Below are positions 54,226 to 63,433 of a stretch of DNA of 64,000 nucleotides, one piece after another. The notes below the pieces were generated by a model. The model had not been told where the DNA came from. It worked only from the letters and a program-made list of their open reading frames with translations, and made no database searches. Position numbers and translations under genes: made by a program. Origin of the DNA: MFD09286-c1 sp963701015 (GTDB lineage: Bacteria; Bacteroidota; Bacteroidia; Bacteroidales; DTGW01); NCBI GenBank assembly GCA_963701015.1, contig OY969556.1:558001-622000 (forward strand), in the 5' to 3' direction. The first letter of the stretch is position 1. The number at the start of each line of letters is the position of its first letter.

Positions 54226-54303
54226 AAAAAGCAAGGAGGAACGGAATAAATGAGGGCTTATTGAGTGATGGCCTGTGTTTATGCCGGAAATTCCTTGCTT
54301 TTT
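54226..54303. repeat. 12-bp inverted repeat pair
   Basis: AAAAAGCAAGGA (54226-54237) is the exact complement of TCCTTGCTTTTT (54292-54303), 54 bp apart. It follows a purine-only stretch (54160-54200) and a small hairpin GCCACTGAAATGGC. It could be a long-loop terminator or an element end. Confidence 0.55.
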
Positions 54304-54357
54304 TATTTAGCGTGGACTTATGCGAGCCAGCCTAACTTTGCTGTTATTTTTTATTTT

Positions 54358-54549
54358 TCAACAAATAGTCAGGAAATAATAGAGCAATATTTTAAAAAGT
54401 AAAACAAGAATAAACATAATTAAGTCCTTCAAAAAGTCCTTTATTAATTCATTTATTAAATCTTTAAATGTAAAATTTATGAGTTTGAACTTGGAAGTTT
54501 TATTAACCTTCTTTTTTGAATTTGCTCGAGGATAAATTTTTGTTTTCAT
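54358..54549 (-). CDS. Possible small basic membrane protein
   Basis: A 63-residue frame with a Lys/Arg-rich N-terminus (KTKIYPRANSKKKVNKTSKF) and a C-terminal hydrophobic helix (LIMFILVLLFKILLYYFLT). It starts with ATG and ends at 54358 near the GC-rich block. In AT-rich sequence such a frame can arise by chance; no homologue is recognised. Confidence 0.35.
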   Translation of the reverse strand: MKTKIYPRANSKKKVNKTSKFKLINFTFKDLINELIKDFLKDLIMFILVLLFKILLYYFLTIC

Positions 54550-54564
54550 TTTTTGCGGCGTTAA

Positions 54565-55312
54565 ATTTTATGCACCGCTCGAGCGACTTAAAAGTAAATC
54601 AAGAAGCTCCAAAACGAAAGGACAAATCCCGCACCCTATTTTTTACCATCCTGATCTCTTAATTGTGGGTTGTAAAAAGCAGGTTAAAAGACAGCCTGTA
54701 GGTTGCAATTGAGTTGACTGTGTGGGTGGATTGTGACCGAAAGGCTGGCTCTGCGAAGCCCCTGCGAGTTGAGCAAGGGTGGTAGACACAAAAGGCCGAT
54801 AGGCCGTGTATAGCATATGTGGAAGTGGAAGGCTGGCGTATTTTTTGTTCAACTTTTAGGCAAAGCGGGTAGGTACAAAAAACATGACAGCCTGGAGCGC
54901 ACTACACGAGGCTACCGCTTTAATAGCCAGAACGAAGTGGAGGCAGATAAATAAAGTTAGCCGAAGCCCGCAGCGACCCGCAGGCGAGCCTAATATTGCA
55001 GCCGGTGAGCCAGTAAAAGGCTGAAAGGAATGGAGGCGGAATGAAACGAAAGGTGTTGAGCTCAGCGAAGCCCTGAAGTGTAATGTAGCCGTAATGAGTA
55101 AAGCTTTTTACGGGACAAAGTAGGCTGTACTGACGATGACAAGTGAACTGCAAGACTTGTGCCAGCCTTGCGATAGCAACCTGTAAGGCGTTGTAGTTTT
55201 TGCCTATACCTTAAAAAATTATTATGCTTATAGGCAAATACTATAACGGGCTGGCGCATGGCTTGCTGAACGCGAAAGAGGAAGACCATATAACCTGATT
55301 TGTGCGGCGGGG
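54565..55312. ncRNA. GC-rich, structured, apparently non-coding block
   Basis: About 750 bp with clearly higher GC than everything around it (lines near 54721 and 54961 are about 60 percent by eye). Frames on both strands are short and carry no family signature. The sequence is full of short complementary segments (GGCCGATAGGCC, GGCTACC...TAGCC) and GNRA-like loops; the mini-hairpin GCGAAGC occurs twice in the shared context GCTC-N-GCGAAGCCC. In an AT-rich genome this points to a structured RNA or a transfer/replication locus of the island. The type is not identified. Confidence 0.45.
55158..55258. repeat. Long imperfect hairpin within the GC-rich block
   Basis: Outer arms TGTGCCAGCC (55158-55167) and GGCTGGCGCA (55249-55258) pair at 9 of 10 positions. 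Inner arms TTTGCCTATA (55199-55208) and TATAGGCAAA (55229-55238) pair perfectly around a 20-nt loop. Confidence 0.7.
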
Positions 55313-55313
55313 A

Positions 55314-57728
55314 TTAAACTTCCTTAATAATTGAAACATAGTTTCCAGCGTTGTATAATTGCTTTATTGAAGGAGATAAACCTTGTTCCAATAGTTTTCC
55401 AATTTCCTCAAATACAGAATAATATTTCACTCCTTTTCTTTGGGCAATTTCACTTAAAACATAAAACTCAGATTTAATATTCAAATTAGATTCAATCACT
55501 GAATTATATTTCTTTATTATATAATCCAATGTTTTGCTGAGCGAAAAATCCTTGTTATCAGAATTTAAATCAAAAAATTCAGGCTTATTTCGCCTTATTT
55601 CATTAATTAATTTCTTTTCGAATGTAATATATGACGGATTAATATCCTGATGGTTTGTAATAAGATTAATAATTTGTTGGATTTTGTACTTTTCGTTTTC
55701 TTTTAGTGTATCGAAAAAAAAGCTATTGATGTTTTTGTAAAATAACTCAGTATTTGAATAAATTGTTATCATATCATGCAGAGGCTCAAAATCAATAGTG
55801 CCTGCATTTGTCTTTTTAATCTCTCTTTTCTTAATAGCTTCTTTTGAAATAGTATATTTATCAGAAATTTTTTGAAAATCAGATTGATTCATAAAATTCT
55901 TTATTTCATCACATTCTGAAATAGCATTCCAAAGCTCCTCTTTTTTTGAATATTCTCCATAATCATCACTTTCTGAATATTTCTTTACTAAATCATTCAT
56001 TAATAACATTAACGATTTGGAAAAAACTTGGAGATCTTCTTCCAGAGATTCTGATTTCCAAATTTTTTGAAGGTCAAAGAAATTACCATTTTTATTTTCA
56101 TTCGTGTATTTATATAATATTGATATTGTGTAAGGTACAACCGCAGATCTAATCTGACCAATTGCGCTAGGCCCCACACCATGTAATTTTTCTAATGTCT
56201 TGAAAAGAATAATTTTAGCGATAAGATTTTCATAAAAAAGTCTATCAATTTCAATACTTTGACTTGATTTGTTTTCACCAGTAATATTTTCAATAAAATA
56301 TCTAAATACTTTTTCTCCACCTTTCTTAACTAAATAAGGAGTAACACCCCATGAAGTATAATATTTTGCTAATTCTTCTTTTGTAAATCTTCTTTCTTTT
56401 GGATAATCTCTGTTAATTCTGTTCTTTTGATTTGGGTTTTTCCTTATTAATGTATTATATTCACCTTTGGCTCTTTCAAAAAACCATTTTTTACTGCTTG
56501 GAGTTAATATACTTTCAGATAGTGATTTCAATTTTACTAACTGAATGCTCCTTGATTTTAAATCAACTTTCGAGACCTTTGATTGAGCATTTGAATAAGT
56601 ACTAATATTTGTAATTAAGTCGTCAAGCTCTTCTTCAGTAGCGTTTTTAGCTACATTGATTTTAGCCATAACTCTTACATTACTAATATCTAATCCATTT
56701 TTTTTGGAGAAATAAATTGTCGCTGTAGTTTGACCACCATTTACAATTTGAAAATCTGTTAATGTTTTTAAATACAAATTCCCATTTTCATTTAGTAGCT
56801 CTTTTCCAGTAGCAGTTATAGTTAATCCATTATTATATGCAATAAATTTTTCAGGAGTCTTTTTTATGGTCTCCTGCATGCCCTTATTAACACCTTTGAG
56901 TTGCAAAAATGATCTGACATTTTTTTCTAGCATCCTTGAACTATATCGTTTATATAACTCGGCTAGAAGTGTTGCTGGTAAAACGCACAAAAACGATTCA
57001 AAATTTTGTTCATTAGCAGCTTCAATACAATTAATTTTGTAATCAAATGATGAACCAGAAAAGTCTATTACTAAAGCTTCGCGATTACCCTGAGAAATTA
57101 CAACATTATAAAGAAAATTTAAATCAATAAGTCTCTTTATTAGTGTTATCTCCTTTTCTATTCTACTTCTCTCTTTCGTATATGAAACTTTAATATCATC
57201 GTCTTCAAAATCAATTCTTTTTGGCTGAGGAGACTCCCCTCTGGTTTCTATGGTTAGAGTAGCAGAAATAAGAAATACTTCAATTACATCAATTTGTTCA
57301 ATCCCAGCTGATGAGCCTAAAAAGGAAATCAATGGTTTCGCTGGGCTCGAATCTTGAACAGCTTCATCCAATTGTTTTTTGATGGATTTTTTTATAAAAT
57401 TAACGGCTCTGTTAAAATGCTTATCATAATAAGATTTTTGTGAGACACTCAAAACTGCAATATTTTTATTTAAGTCTAATGTTTCTTCATTTAGAATAAA
57501 AACTTGTAATCGTTCACTTGATTCATTTATTAAATAACCATCAATTTTTAATTGGTCGTTATCTATTGAACAAAAACACTCATTACATTCTTCAGAATCA
57601 ATTAATTTAGTTTCATTGAGACTTGGTAGGCAGCTATTCAAAAAAGCAGAATCAGAGATAAAACCGTGCTCGTCTTTCGACTCATCAAGAAGAAACTCTC
57701 TGTAATTGAAAAATTCAGTATTCTCCAT
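55314..57728 (-). CDS. AIPR family (abortive infection phage resistance) protein
   Basis: An 804-residue protein. The AIPR core (about residues 255-560) includes RSFLQLKGVNKGMQETI, PEKFIAYNNGLTITA and FQIVNGGQTTATIYF, then QSKVSKVDLKSRSIQL and WFFERAKGEYN. The ends are charged and helical, without a recognised domain. AIPR proteins occur beside restriction-type and abortive-infection systems; their biochemical activity is not settled. Its ATG overlaps the stop of the PD-(D/E)XK gene (TAATG), so it is the last, translationally coupled gene of the defence operon. Confidence 0.9.
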   Translation of the reverse strand: MENTEFFNYREFLLDESKDEHGFISDSAFLNSCLPSLNETKLIDSEECNECFCSIDNDQLKIDGYLINESSERLQVFILNEETLDLNKNIAVLSVSQKSYYDKHFNRAVNFIKKSIKKQLDEAVQDSSPAKPLISFLGSSAGIEQIDVIEVFLISATLTIETRGESPQPKRIDFEDDDIKVSYTKERSRIEKEITLIKRLIDLNFLYNVVISQGNREALVIDFSGSSFDYKINCIEAANEQNFESFLCVLPATLLAELYKRYSSRMLEKNVRSFLQLKGVNKGMQETIKKTPEKFIAYNNGLTITATGKELLNENGNLYLKTLTDFQIVNGGQTTATIYFSKKNGLDISNVRVMAKINVAKNATEEELDDLITNISTYSNAQSKVSKVDLKSRSIQLVKLKSLSESILTPSSKKWFFERAKGEYNTLIRKNPNQKNRINRDYPKERRFTKEELAKYYTSWGVTPYLVKKGGEKVFRYFIENITGENKSSQSIEIDRLFYENLIAKIILFKTLEKLHGVGPSAIGQIRSAVVPYTISILYKYTNENKNGNFFDLQKIWKSESLEEDLQVFSKSLMLLMNDLVKKYSESDDYGEYSKKEELWNAISECDEIKNFMNQSDFQKISDKYTISKEAIKKREIKKTNAGTIDFEPLHDMITIYSNTELFYKNINSFFFDTLKENEKYKIQQIINLITNHQDINPSYITFEKKLINEIRRNKPEFFDLNSDNKDFSLSKTLDYIIKKYNSVIESNLNIKSEFYVLSEIAQRKGVKYYSVFEEIGKLLEQGLSPSIKQLYNAGNYVSIIKEV

Positions 57729-58690
57729 TAGAATTCCTTTTTATCAATGATGAATTCCTTTAATGCAGTTATTCTAACGCTATATCTGACGTTATTTATC
57801 AAGGCGGGAATACCTGAGCGGATTATTTTAGGAAAACTAGTATTCATGCAATCATAGGTAATTATGTTAATATGTTCAAATTTTAAATGTTCATACTCAT
57901 AAATGTTTTTTAATGTAAGTCCTTTCTGTGCTAGTGACTTTAATACTATTGTGAAATCACCAAGCCTTTCAACAACTAATTGCCTTGTACTTAGTAACAA
58001 TTGACCTAAAGATGAACCGCTATTGTTTTTTAAAATACTTACAACAACCAGTTTTAACGGTTTTCCCGGTTCTGGTTCTAATTGAAATTCACTAGAAATT
58101 GATATATCTAAATTATTTTCTTCTTTTGTTTTAACCTCAATATTTATATCATTAAATATGAAATCATGACCTCTATCATAAAGTCCTTGCCATGATAGCA
58201 AGATTTCATTTATACTATCAGAATTCTTCTGGCTTATTATTTCATTGAGGAAAAGTAATTCACCATAAATTCCTTGAATAGTAATATCCGACAACCTATT
58301 TAAAGTGTTATCAATAAAGAATTCACTCCATTTGTAGAAAATCTCAATAAAAATTCTTACGTAACTTTCACTATTAACCTCGTTTTTAATCTTATTAAAC
58401 AAGGACATAATAAGGTCATTAAATAAATCTGAGAAGCTGGTATTGAGAAGCTTAATAATTATCCATTGTGATTCACGAAATAGTTCAATTGAAAGATTCT
58501 GCTTAATAATAGATTGAAAGTCTGTATCATTTATGCTAGGAAGCTTTAGTATTAAACATCGTATATTGTTAATATCTAGTCCAATAAAAAGGTCAGGCAA
58601 ACAATCAGAATTTATTCGAATTGATTTAAAACCATCTTTATGTTCAGGTTTTAATTTGTCCCATTTGGCTTCAAGTTCGGTAATTGTCAT
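57728..58690 (-). CDS. PD-(D/E)XK motif protein (DUF4420 type)
   Basis: A 320-residue putative nuclease. The restriction-endonuclease-like core is in the middle: YGELLFLNEI (Glu on the first helix, about 143-150), HDFIFNDINIEVKTKE with Asp176, Glu185 and Lys187 as the metal-binding set, and a following strand LVVVSIL. The N-terminal 130 residues bear no known motif. This family travels with Z1-domain and GHKL ATPase genes. It starts 11 bp after the Z1 gene and is coupled to the AIPR gene. Confidence 0.88.
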   Translation of the reverse strand: MTITELEAKWDKLKPEHKDGFKSIRINSDCLPDLFIGLDINNIRCLILKLPSINDTDFQSIIKQNLSIELFRESQWIIIKLLNTSFSDLFNDLIMSLFNKIKNEVNSESYVRIFIEIFYKWSEFFIDNTLNRLSDITIQGIYGELLFLNEIISQKNSDSINEILLSWQGLYDRGHDFIFNDINIEVKTKEENNLDISISSEFQLEPEPGKPLKLVVVSILKNNSGSSLGQLLLSTRQLVVERLGDFTIVLKSLAQKGLTLKNIYEYEHLKFEHINIITYDCMNTSFPKIIRSGIPALINNVRYSVRITALKEFIIDKKEF

Positions 58691-58701
58691 AATATATATG
58701 G

Positions 58702-61700
58702 TTAATCTTCTGTATCACTTAATTCTTTTATTAACTCTTGATCTAATTCATCACTATCTCCTTCATCTTCCATAATATCATATTTCCCTTTTAAATAAAC
58801 TCCGCCAGGGTCAGGTGATATAGGCGGAAATCCAATTGCATAGCCGAATAGTGGAATATCAAGATTGAATCCTCCATTCTTAATCATCTCTTTCATTTCT
58901 ATGTCTTCTGTATCTCCATGTTGACGAAAAACATGCGTTAAGTCGAAAAGATAAATAACCATAAGCCCATTCTCATCTGACATCCTTTCTCTATAAATCC
59001 TTTCAGGTAAGGTTAATTTTGAAGCTTTTTTGTTTGCATCCTCATCAGACAAACTTTTATCTTTTTCCATAAAAAACTCCTTTCTTTCTTTTCGGAATTC
59101 AATTTGGGCTTCTCTAATTTCGGTTTCTGAAAGAAGAATTGAAAAATCTGAACCTGACGTTACAATATTGGCTGATTTACCTGATGCTGTAAATACTCTT
59201 CTAGTTATGAAATTACCTCTATAATTAAGGTGGCTTTTGTCTGGTCCGCTTCTTATTGACATAGTAATATCGCCTATAAGATTGGTTTTATCAGGTGTTA
59301 ATGTTCTAGCATCTCCAGCTTTTTTTATTGCAATTGTCCAATTCTTTAATTTATCTTTTGCAATGCATAATGCCATGAACCTTTTTATATTTTCTAATTC
59401 CTGTTCGTAATCATGAAAAGTATTTGAGATACTTAAAAATTCAATAAGTCCATTGTAATCTGTTTGAATTATGTAAAACCCCTTATTATTGTCAGTGATT
59501 TGACTTTGATATTTAGAGAATAAACCACGAAGGTCATCCCATGAATTTTTTATTTTCGCAGGTTCTAAATGAAAACTAGTTGTTTGCTCAAGTTTATCCT
59601 GGTACGACCAATTGACTTCTTCCGCATTTTTCAAAATTGAAGGCCTGGTAATTTTTAATGCTCCCGGATGATTTCTGACCCTTAAAATAAATTCCTTAGG
59701 TGTCTTATTTTTCCTTTCCATTTTTATGAATTCCATTTCAAGCTCTTCAATTGTTCTGGTAGTTAAGTCAAATTTTTCAATAGCATCGCTAGTCGTGAAA
59801 AGCTTACAACAATCGAGATAACCGGGTCTGTAGCCAAACCATCTTCCCATTTGGAGGAGTGTATCTGAAAAGTTAGTATTGCGAATAAAATAATTTATTG
59901 TAAGACCTTCTAATGTAAAACCTCGAGAAAGTCGATTTCCACCGACAGCAATGTATTTTTTACCATTTCTCGCAGAATCCTCAGAATAAATAAGCTTATC
60001 CTTAGTTTCACTGTTAATAGCTTTTGTTTCAATTCCTTTTATTGCCTCAATTAAGAATGGTTTTATTTCATTAAATGTTTTAGAAATTAAGAATTCATCC
60101 TGATAGTCATCGGGCAAGTAGGTGCGAATATCAGAAACTATACTCGCGTAGTTCTTATTCCAAACTCTTTCTAACTCCCCATATATTGAATCAATTGATG
60201 ACGGTAAGTCGTTCAATATTTTACTTTCTAAACTTATTATATATTTTGAAATCAGGGTTTTTGTCTTTGTTTGCCAGGTTATAAACCTTGAAATATGCAC
60301 AAGCATTGTATGATGAGGATTATATAAAGCTGAATTAACCATCTCTGGTTTTCTGCTTAATCGCAAACCAATAGTTAAAATGAAACATTCTATTGCTTCT
60401 TTTAAGGAATAAGGAAGTTTGTTCAGAAACTTATTATCATCTGGCAATTCATCATAAGGGAAAGGATCATTCTTTTTAGATGATCTAATACCAATTCTAT
60501 CTTCAATTTCCTCTTCTGTTGCAGGTCTAACAGAACCATCAGGATTGTCAATAACTTTAAGAGGAAATGAAACGAAACAATCTTGTATAGGTATAATCAA
60601 TGGTATTTTCTTTACTTCATTATCTAATACAGTTTCAAATATTTGTTTGGCTCCAATATAATTTGATGGAGGGTTTAATAATTCAATGAAATCATCAGGA
60701 AAAATATTGTCAACCTGACCAAACTCTTTACTAATAGTATTTCCATTCGATTTATATGTAATTTCCCAATTACCTTCAGCAGATTCGTTTCTATCTTGCA
60801 AAACATTAGCAAATGGAGTAGCTGTGTAACCTAAATAGGATTTTTTTGAAAAAAGATTAAGTAGTGCTCTGATATGACCATTTATAGTACTTGCAAACTC
60901 TCTGCCTAAATGACCTAAATTATTTAATGATGCATTATCTGCTTCATCATCAATTATGAGAAAAGGTATATTGTGCTTGTCTTTATTCTCAATTAAATAG
61001 TCATTTAACCATATTAATAGATTTTTAAGAACTCCAGTATTCTTTTTACAGATCAGAATATTTTTATTATTAAGAGAAAAATCGGCCTCCTGAACTGTTC
61101 TTACAAAGTCTGATTTATAGGAAGTGATTGAAAATACTTGTCTCACATTCTGATCACCCAGCTCACCAAATTTTCTCACTTTACCAACCCCTTTATCTCC
61201 TTTAGTATCAAGCTGTGTATTAATAGTTCCTTCACCAATAACATCTGTTTCAATCCTCAATTGAGTCTGACTTCTTAAGTCTTCCATTATGCCTGAGAGT
61301 ACAATAATCAAACTGTAACCTGCATCAATTGCTCTATTGACTACTGCATTGAAGTTTCCTGTTTTGCCAGATTGAACACTACCAACAACTAAACCTTTGA
61401 TGTAAAATTCCGAACCTGATTTAGGGTCACCAAGATTACTCAGTATTTTTTCGCTAGACTTACTAATTTCTTCTATCACCCTTTCTGGACGACCGTTTTT
61501 CCTAAGGTAGGTTAAATATCTATTTATATAATCACCAGGCATATTGTGTTTTCTCTCATCGGTAAGCCATATTTTTAAATCTTTTTTTCTTAAAGTAGAT
61601 GAAGGATTTATGTCAACAGGATATATGGAGAGAAATTCATTACGCGCTGTTTGATATAAAAGTTCTATTGTTTGGGAATCTTTTTCAGCTATACCAGGAA

Positions 61701-61833
61701 TAAATTGCTTTAAGAATTGAATAGAATCTTGTTTTAAGCTATCAAGATAAGACAGACTTATATTACTACCAGCTTGCTCAGTTTTTGACTTAATAAACGT
61801 CTTTATTAACTCTATTATTTCTGTATTAGTCAT
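58702..61833 (-). CDS. Z1 domain SF2-like ATPase/helicase
   Basis: A 1043-residue protein with superfamily-2-like motifs: Walker A GSVQSGKT at 151-158, Walker B IDDEAD at 294-299, motif III YTATPFAN near 336-343, and the Z1 domain proper with GNRLSRGFTLEGL (about 630) and LLQMGRWFGYRPGY (about 660) carrying the arginine finger. The C-terminal 300 residues are of unknown fold, with an acidic tail. It most likely uses ATP to move on or remodel DNA for the nuclease subunit. It sits 7 bp after the GHKL gene. Confidence 0.92.
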   Translation of the reverse strand: MTNTEIIELIKTFIKSKTEQAGSNISLSYLDSLKQDSIQFLKQFIPGIAEKDSQTIELLYQTARNEFLSIYPVDINPSSTLRKKDLKIWLTDERKHNMPGDYINRYLTYLRKNGRPERVIEEISKSSEKILSNLGDPKSGSEFYIKGLVVGSVQSGKTGNFNAVVNRAIDAGYSLIIVLSGIMEDLRSQTQLRIETDVIGEGTINTQLDTKGDKGVGKVRKFGELGDQNVRQVFSITSYKSDFVRTVQEADFSLNNKNILICKKNTGVLKNLLIWLNDYLIENKDKHNIPFLIIDDEADNASLNNLGHLGREFASTINGHIRALLNLFSKKSYLGYTATPFANVLQDRNESAEGNWEITYKSNGNTISKEFGQVDNIFPDDFIELLNPPSNYIGAKQIFETVLDNEVKKIPLIIPIQDCFVSFPLKVIDNPDGSVRPATEEEIEDRIGIRSSKKNDPFPYDELPDDNKFLNKLPYSLKEAIECFILTIGLRLSRKPEMVNSALYNPHHTMLVHISRFITWQTKTKTLISKYIISLESKILNDLPSSIDSIYGELERVWNKNYASIVSDIRTYLPDDYQDEFLISKTFNEIKPFLIEAIKGIETKAINSETKDKLIYSEDSARNGKKYIAVGGNRLSRGFTLEGLTINYFIRNTNFSDTLLQMGRWFGYRPGYLDCCKLFTTSDAIEKFDLTTRTIEELEMEFIKMERKNKTPKEFILRVRNHPGALKITRPSILKNAEEVNWSYQDKLEQTTSFHLEPAKIKNSWDDLRGLFSKYQSQITDNNKGFYIIQTDYNGLIEFLSISNTFHDYEQELENIKRFMALCIAKDKLKNWTIAIKKAGDARTLTPDKTNLIGDITMSIRSGPDKSHLNYRGNFITRRVFTASGKSANIVTSGSDFSILLSETEIREAQIEFRKERKEFFMEKDKSLSDEDANKKASKLTLPERIYRERMSDENGLMVIYLFDLTHVFRQHGDTEDIEMKEMIKNGGFNLDIPLFGYAIGFPPISPDPGGVYLKGKYDIMEDEGDSDELDQELIKELSDTED

Positions 61834-61840
61834 TCGATGA

Positions 61841-63367
61841 TTATTTATTTAAAAAATCTAAAACTATATTTGGTATTGAATCAAATCTCAAACCCATTGA
61901 AGGAATAAATGATTCTTTAATTTGAACTGAGGTAAGTCCTGATTTTTTTAATTTAATTACAATATTCAATAAGTCTTCAGCACTAATATTTATTTTTTCT
62001 TCAATAGTATTGTAATTTTCGTCTTCATGCACCTGTCGCACTTTGTTTATAGATGTATTTACCATTCGAAAAATTACTTTGAGGGTATTTGATTGCTCCT
62101 GGTTCAATTGTAAAAATAAATCATTCAATAAAGAAAAGTTTTCATTTACTTCCAGTAACATGCCTTTATTTGAAGGTTTTCTAATAAAGAGATGGTCTTT
62201 TATGTTCTCATTGGTAACAGAAATTTTTTTAATTCCCCGATTATAATACTCTTTTTCAGCTTCAAGTTTGAGATCAATTATAAATCCATAAAAAGCCATT
62301 CTTAAGTCATAAGGAATAATTATAGATGATTTTGCTACATTTAAATGAAAATATTTATCTACGCTATTTCCTATATCGACTTTCATTCGAGCTAACTGAA
62401 GTCTTGGAGACTTTTTAATTACACCATTCCAACCGCCATATAAAATAATTCTATTAGCCCTATATATATACATTCCTTCCATATCCATCAAACTCTTATT
62501 TGGCTGAGTCCAGATTGAAAGTGATTCTTTACTTTCATCTAAACTTCGAGATGGTAATATAAAGCCTTCTATTTTAATATTATCTGTTTGGAATTGCTTG
62601 CGATTAGATTCGAGCTTACGAAAATCACTTTGGCCCATTGGCAATGGATTGAAAGGCTTAATGATGTTATTATTTACCCTTATTTGGAGTGGTGAACTTT
62701 CATTCTCCAGAAATCTATGAAAAACAAGTGAAAGGTATTCTGAAGTAACTTCTGTGATTTCTCTTTTTAATTCCTCTTTTTTGTCTATTTCATTTATATA
62801 GTTTTCAAATTTATAGAGTCCTTTCCATATGACTATTGTTTTAACCTGAAAGTTCTGAAATTCATTCAAAAAACCTTTATTTAATTTCTTATAGTGATTT
62901 AAATCTGATTCAATAGAATTTGAATCTTCAACAATTATTTTCCATTCATTTTTGAATTTTAGAAATTCAACATCCCATGTTCTTGCTTTAAATTTATGTT
63001 CAAGCGAATCCCTAGACATAACTGTGAAACATCTTGTTTGAGCAAATGAGGCTGTTTTAAGGCCTAAGCCAAACCTTCCCAAATCATTTGTTTCCCTATC
63101 AATATCAGGAGAACTACTAGGGAATTGCATGTTACTTTTAAGTGTTTCTTCTGACATTCCTGAGCCATTATCTGCTAAGAAGAGAGTAAACGGTTCATTT
63201 TCTGTATCAATTAGTATTTCAATTTGGTTCGCACCAGCAGAAATTGAATTATCAATTAAATCAGCTAATGATGTTTCAAGACTATATCCTTGTTCTGCAA
63301 TTGATTTAATTAAGAACTCAGGATTTGGAGGAGCATCTTCAAAGTTTTTTATATCAATTACATCCAT
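61841..63367 (-). CDS. MORC/MutL-like GHKL ATPase
   Basis: A 508-residue protein with an N-terminal GHKL ATPase: LETSLADLIDNSISAGANQI (N box, residues 30-49), LADNGSGMS (65-72) and LGRFGLGLKTAS (96-107). A ribosomal-S5-like second domain follows (about 210-370; YIYRANRIILYGGW, LQLARMKVDIG), as in MORC and MutL ATPases. The C-terminus (about 400-508) is specific to this group. These proteins dimerise on ATP binding and are thought to act as clamps or loaders in restriction-like systems. Confidence 0.92.
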   Translation of the reverse strand: MDVIDIKNFEDAPPNPEFLIKSIAEQGYSLETSLADLIDNSISAGANQIEILIDTENEPFTLFLADNGSGMSEETLKSNMQFPSSSPDIDRETNDLGRFGLGLKTASFAQTRCFTVMSRDSLEHKFKARTWDVEFLKFKNEWKIIVEDSNSIESDLNHYKKLNKGFLNEFQNFQVKTIVIWKGLYKFENYINEIDKKEELKREITEVTSEYLSLVFHRFLENESSPLQIRVNNNIIKPFNPLPMGQSDFRKLESNRKQFQTDNIKIEGFILPSRSLDESKESLSIWTQPNKSLMDMEGMYIYRANRIILYGGWNGVIKKSPRLQLARMKVDIGNSVDKYFHLNVAKSSIIIPYDLRMAFYGFIIDLKLEAEKEYYNRGIKKISVTNENIKDHLFIRKPSNKGMLLEVNENFSLLNDLFLQLNQEQSNTLKVIFRMVNTSINKVRQVHEDENYNTIEEKINISAEDLLNIVIKLKKSGLTSVQIKESFIPSMGLRFDSIPNIVLDFLNK

Positions 63368-63433
63368 AATTATTTGTTTTATTTATGGATAACAGAGTGT
63401 ATTTTTTGATAATTTGATTTTGCATAATGAATA

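Noticed and set aside
54643..55289. Small minus-strand proteins in the GC-rich block
   Set aside because: Three overlapping frames of 69-77 residues in different phases lack family motifs and fit chance openness in GC-rich structured sequence better than genes.
54565..55312. Group II intron or retron
   Set aside because: No reverse transcriptase frame and no domain-V-like hairpin with the expected sequence are seen in or next to the block.
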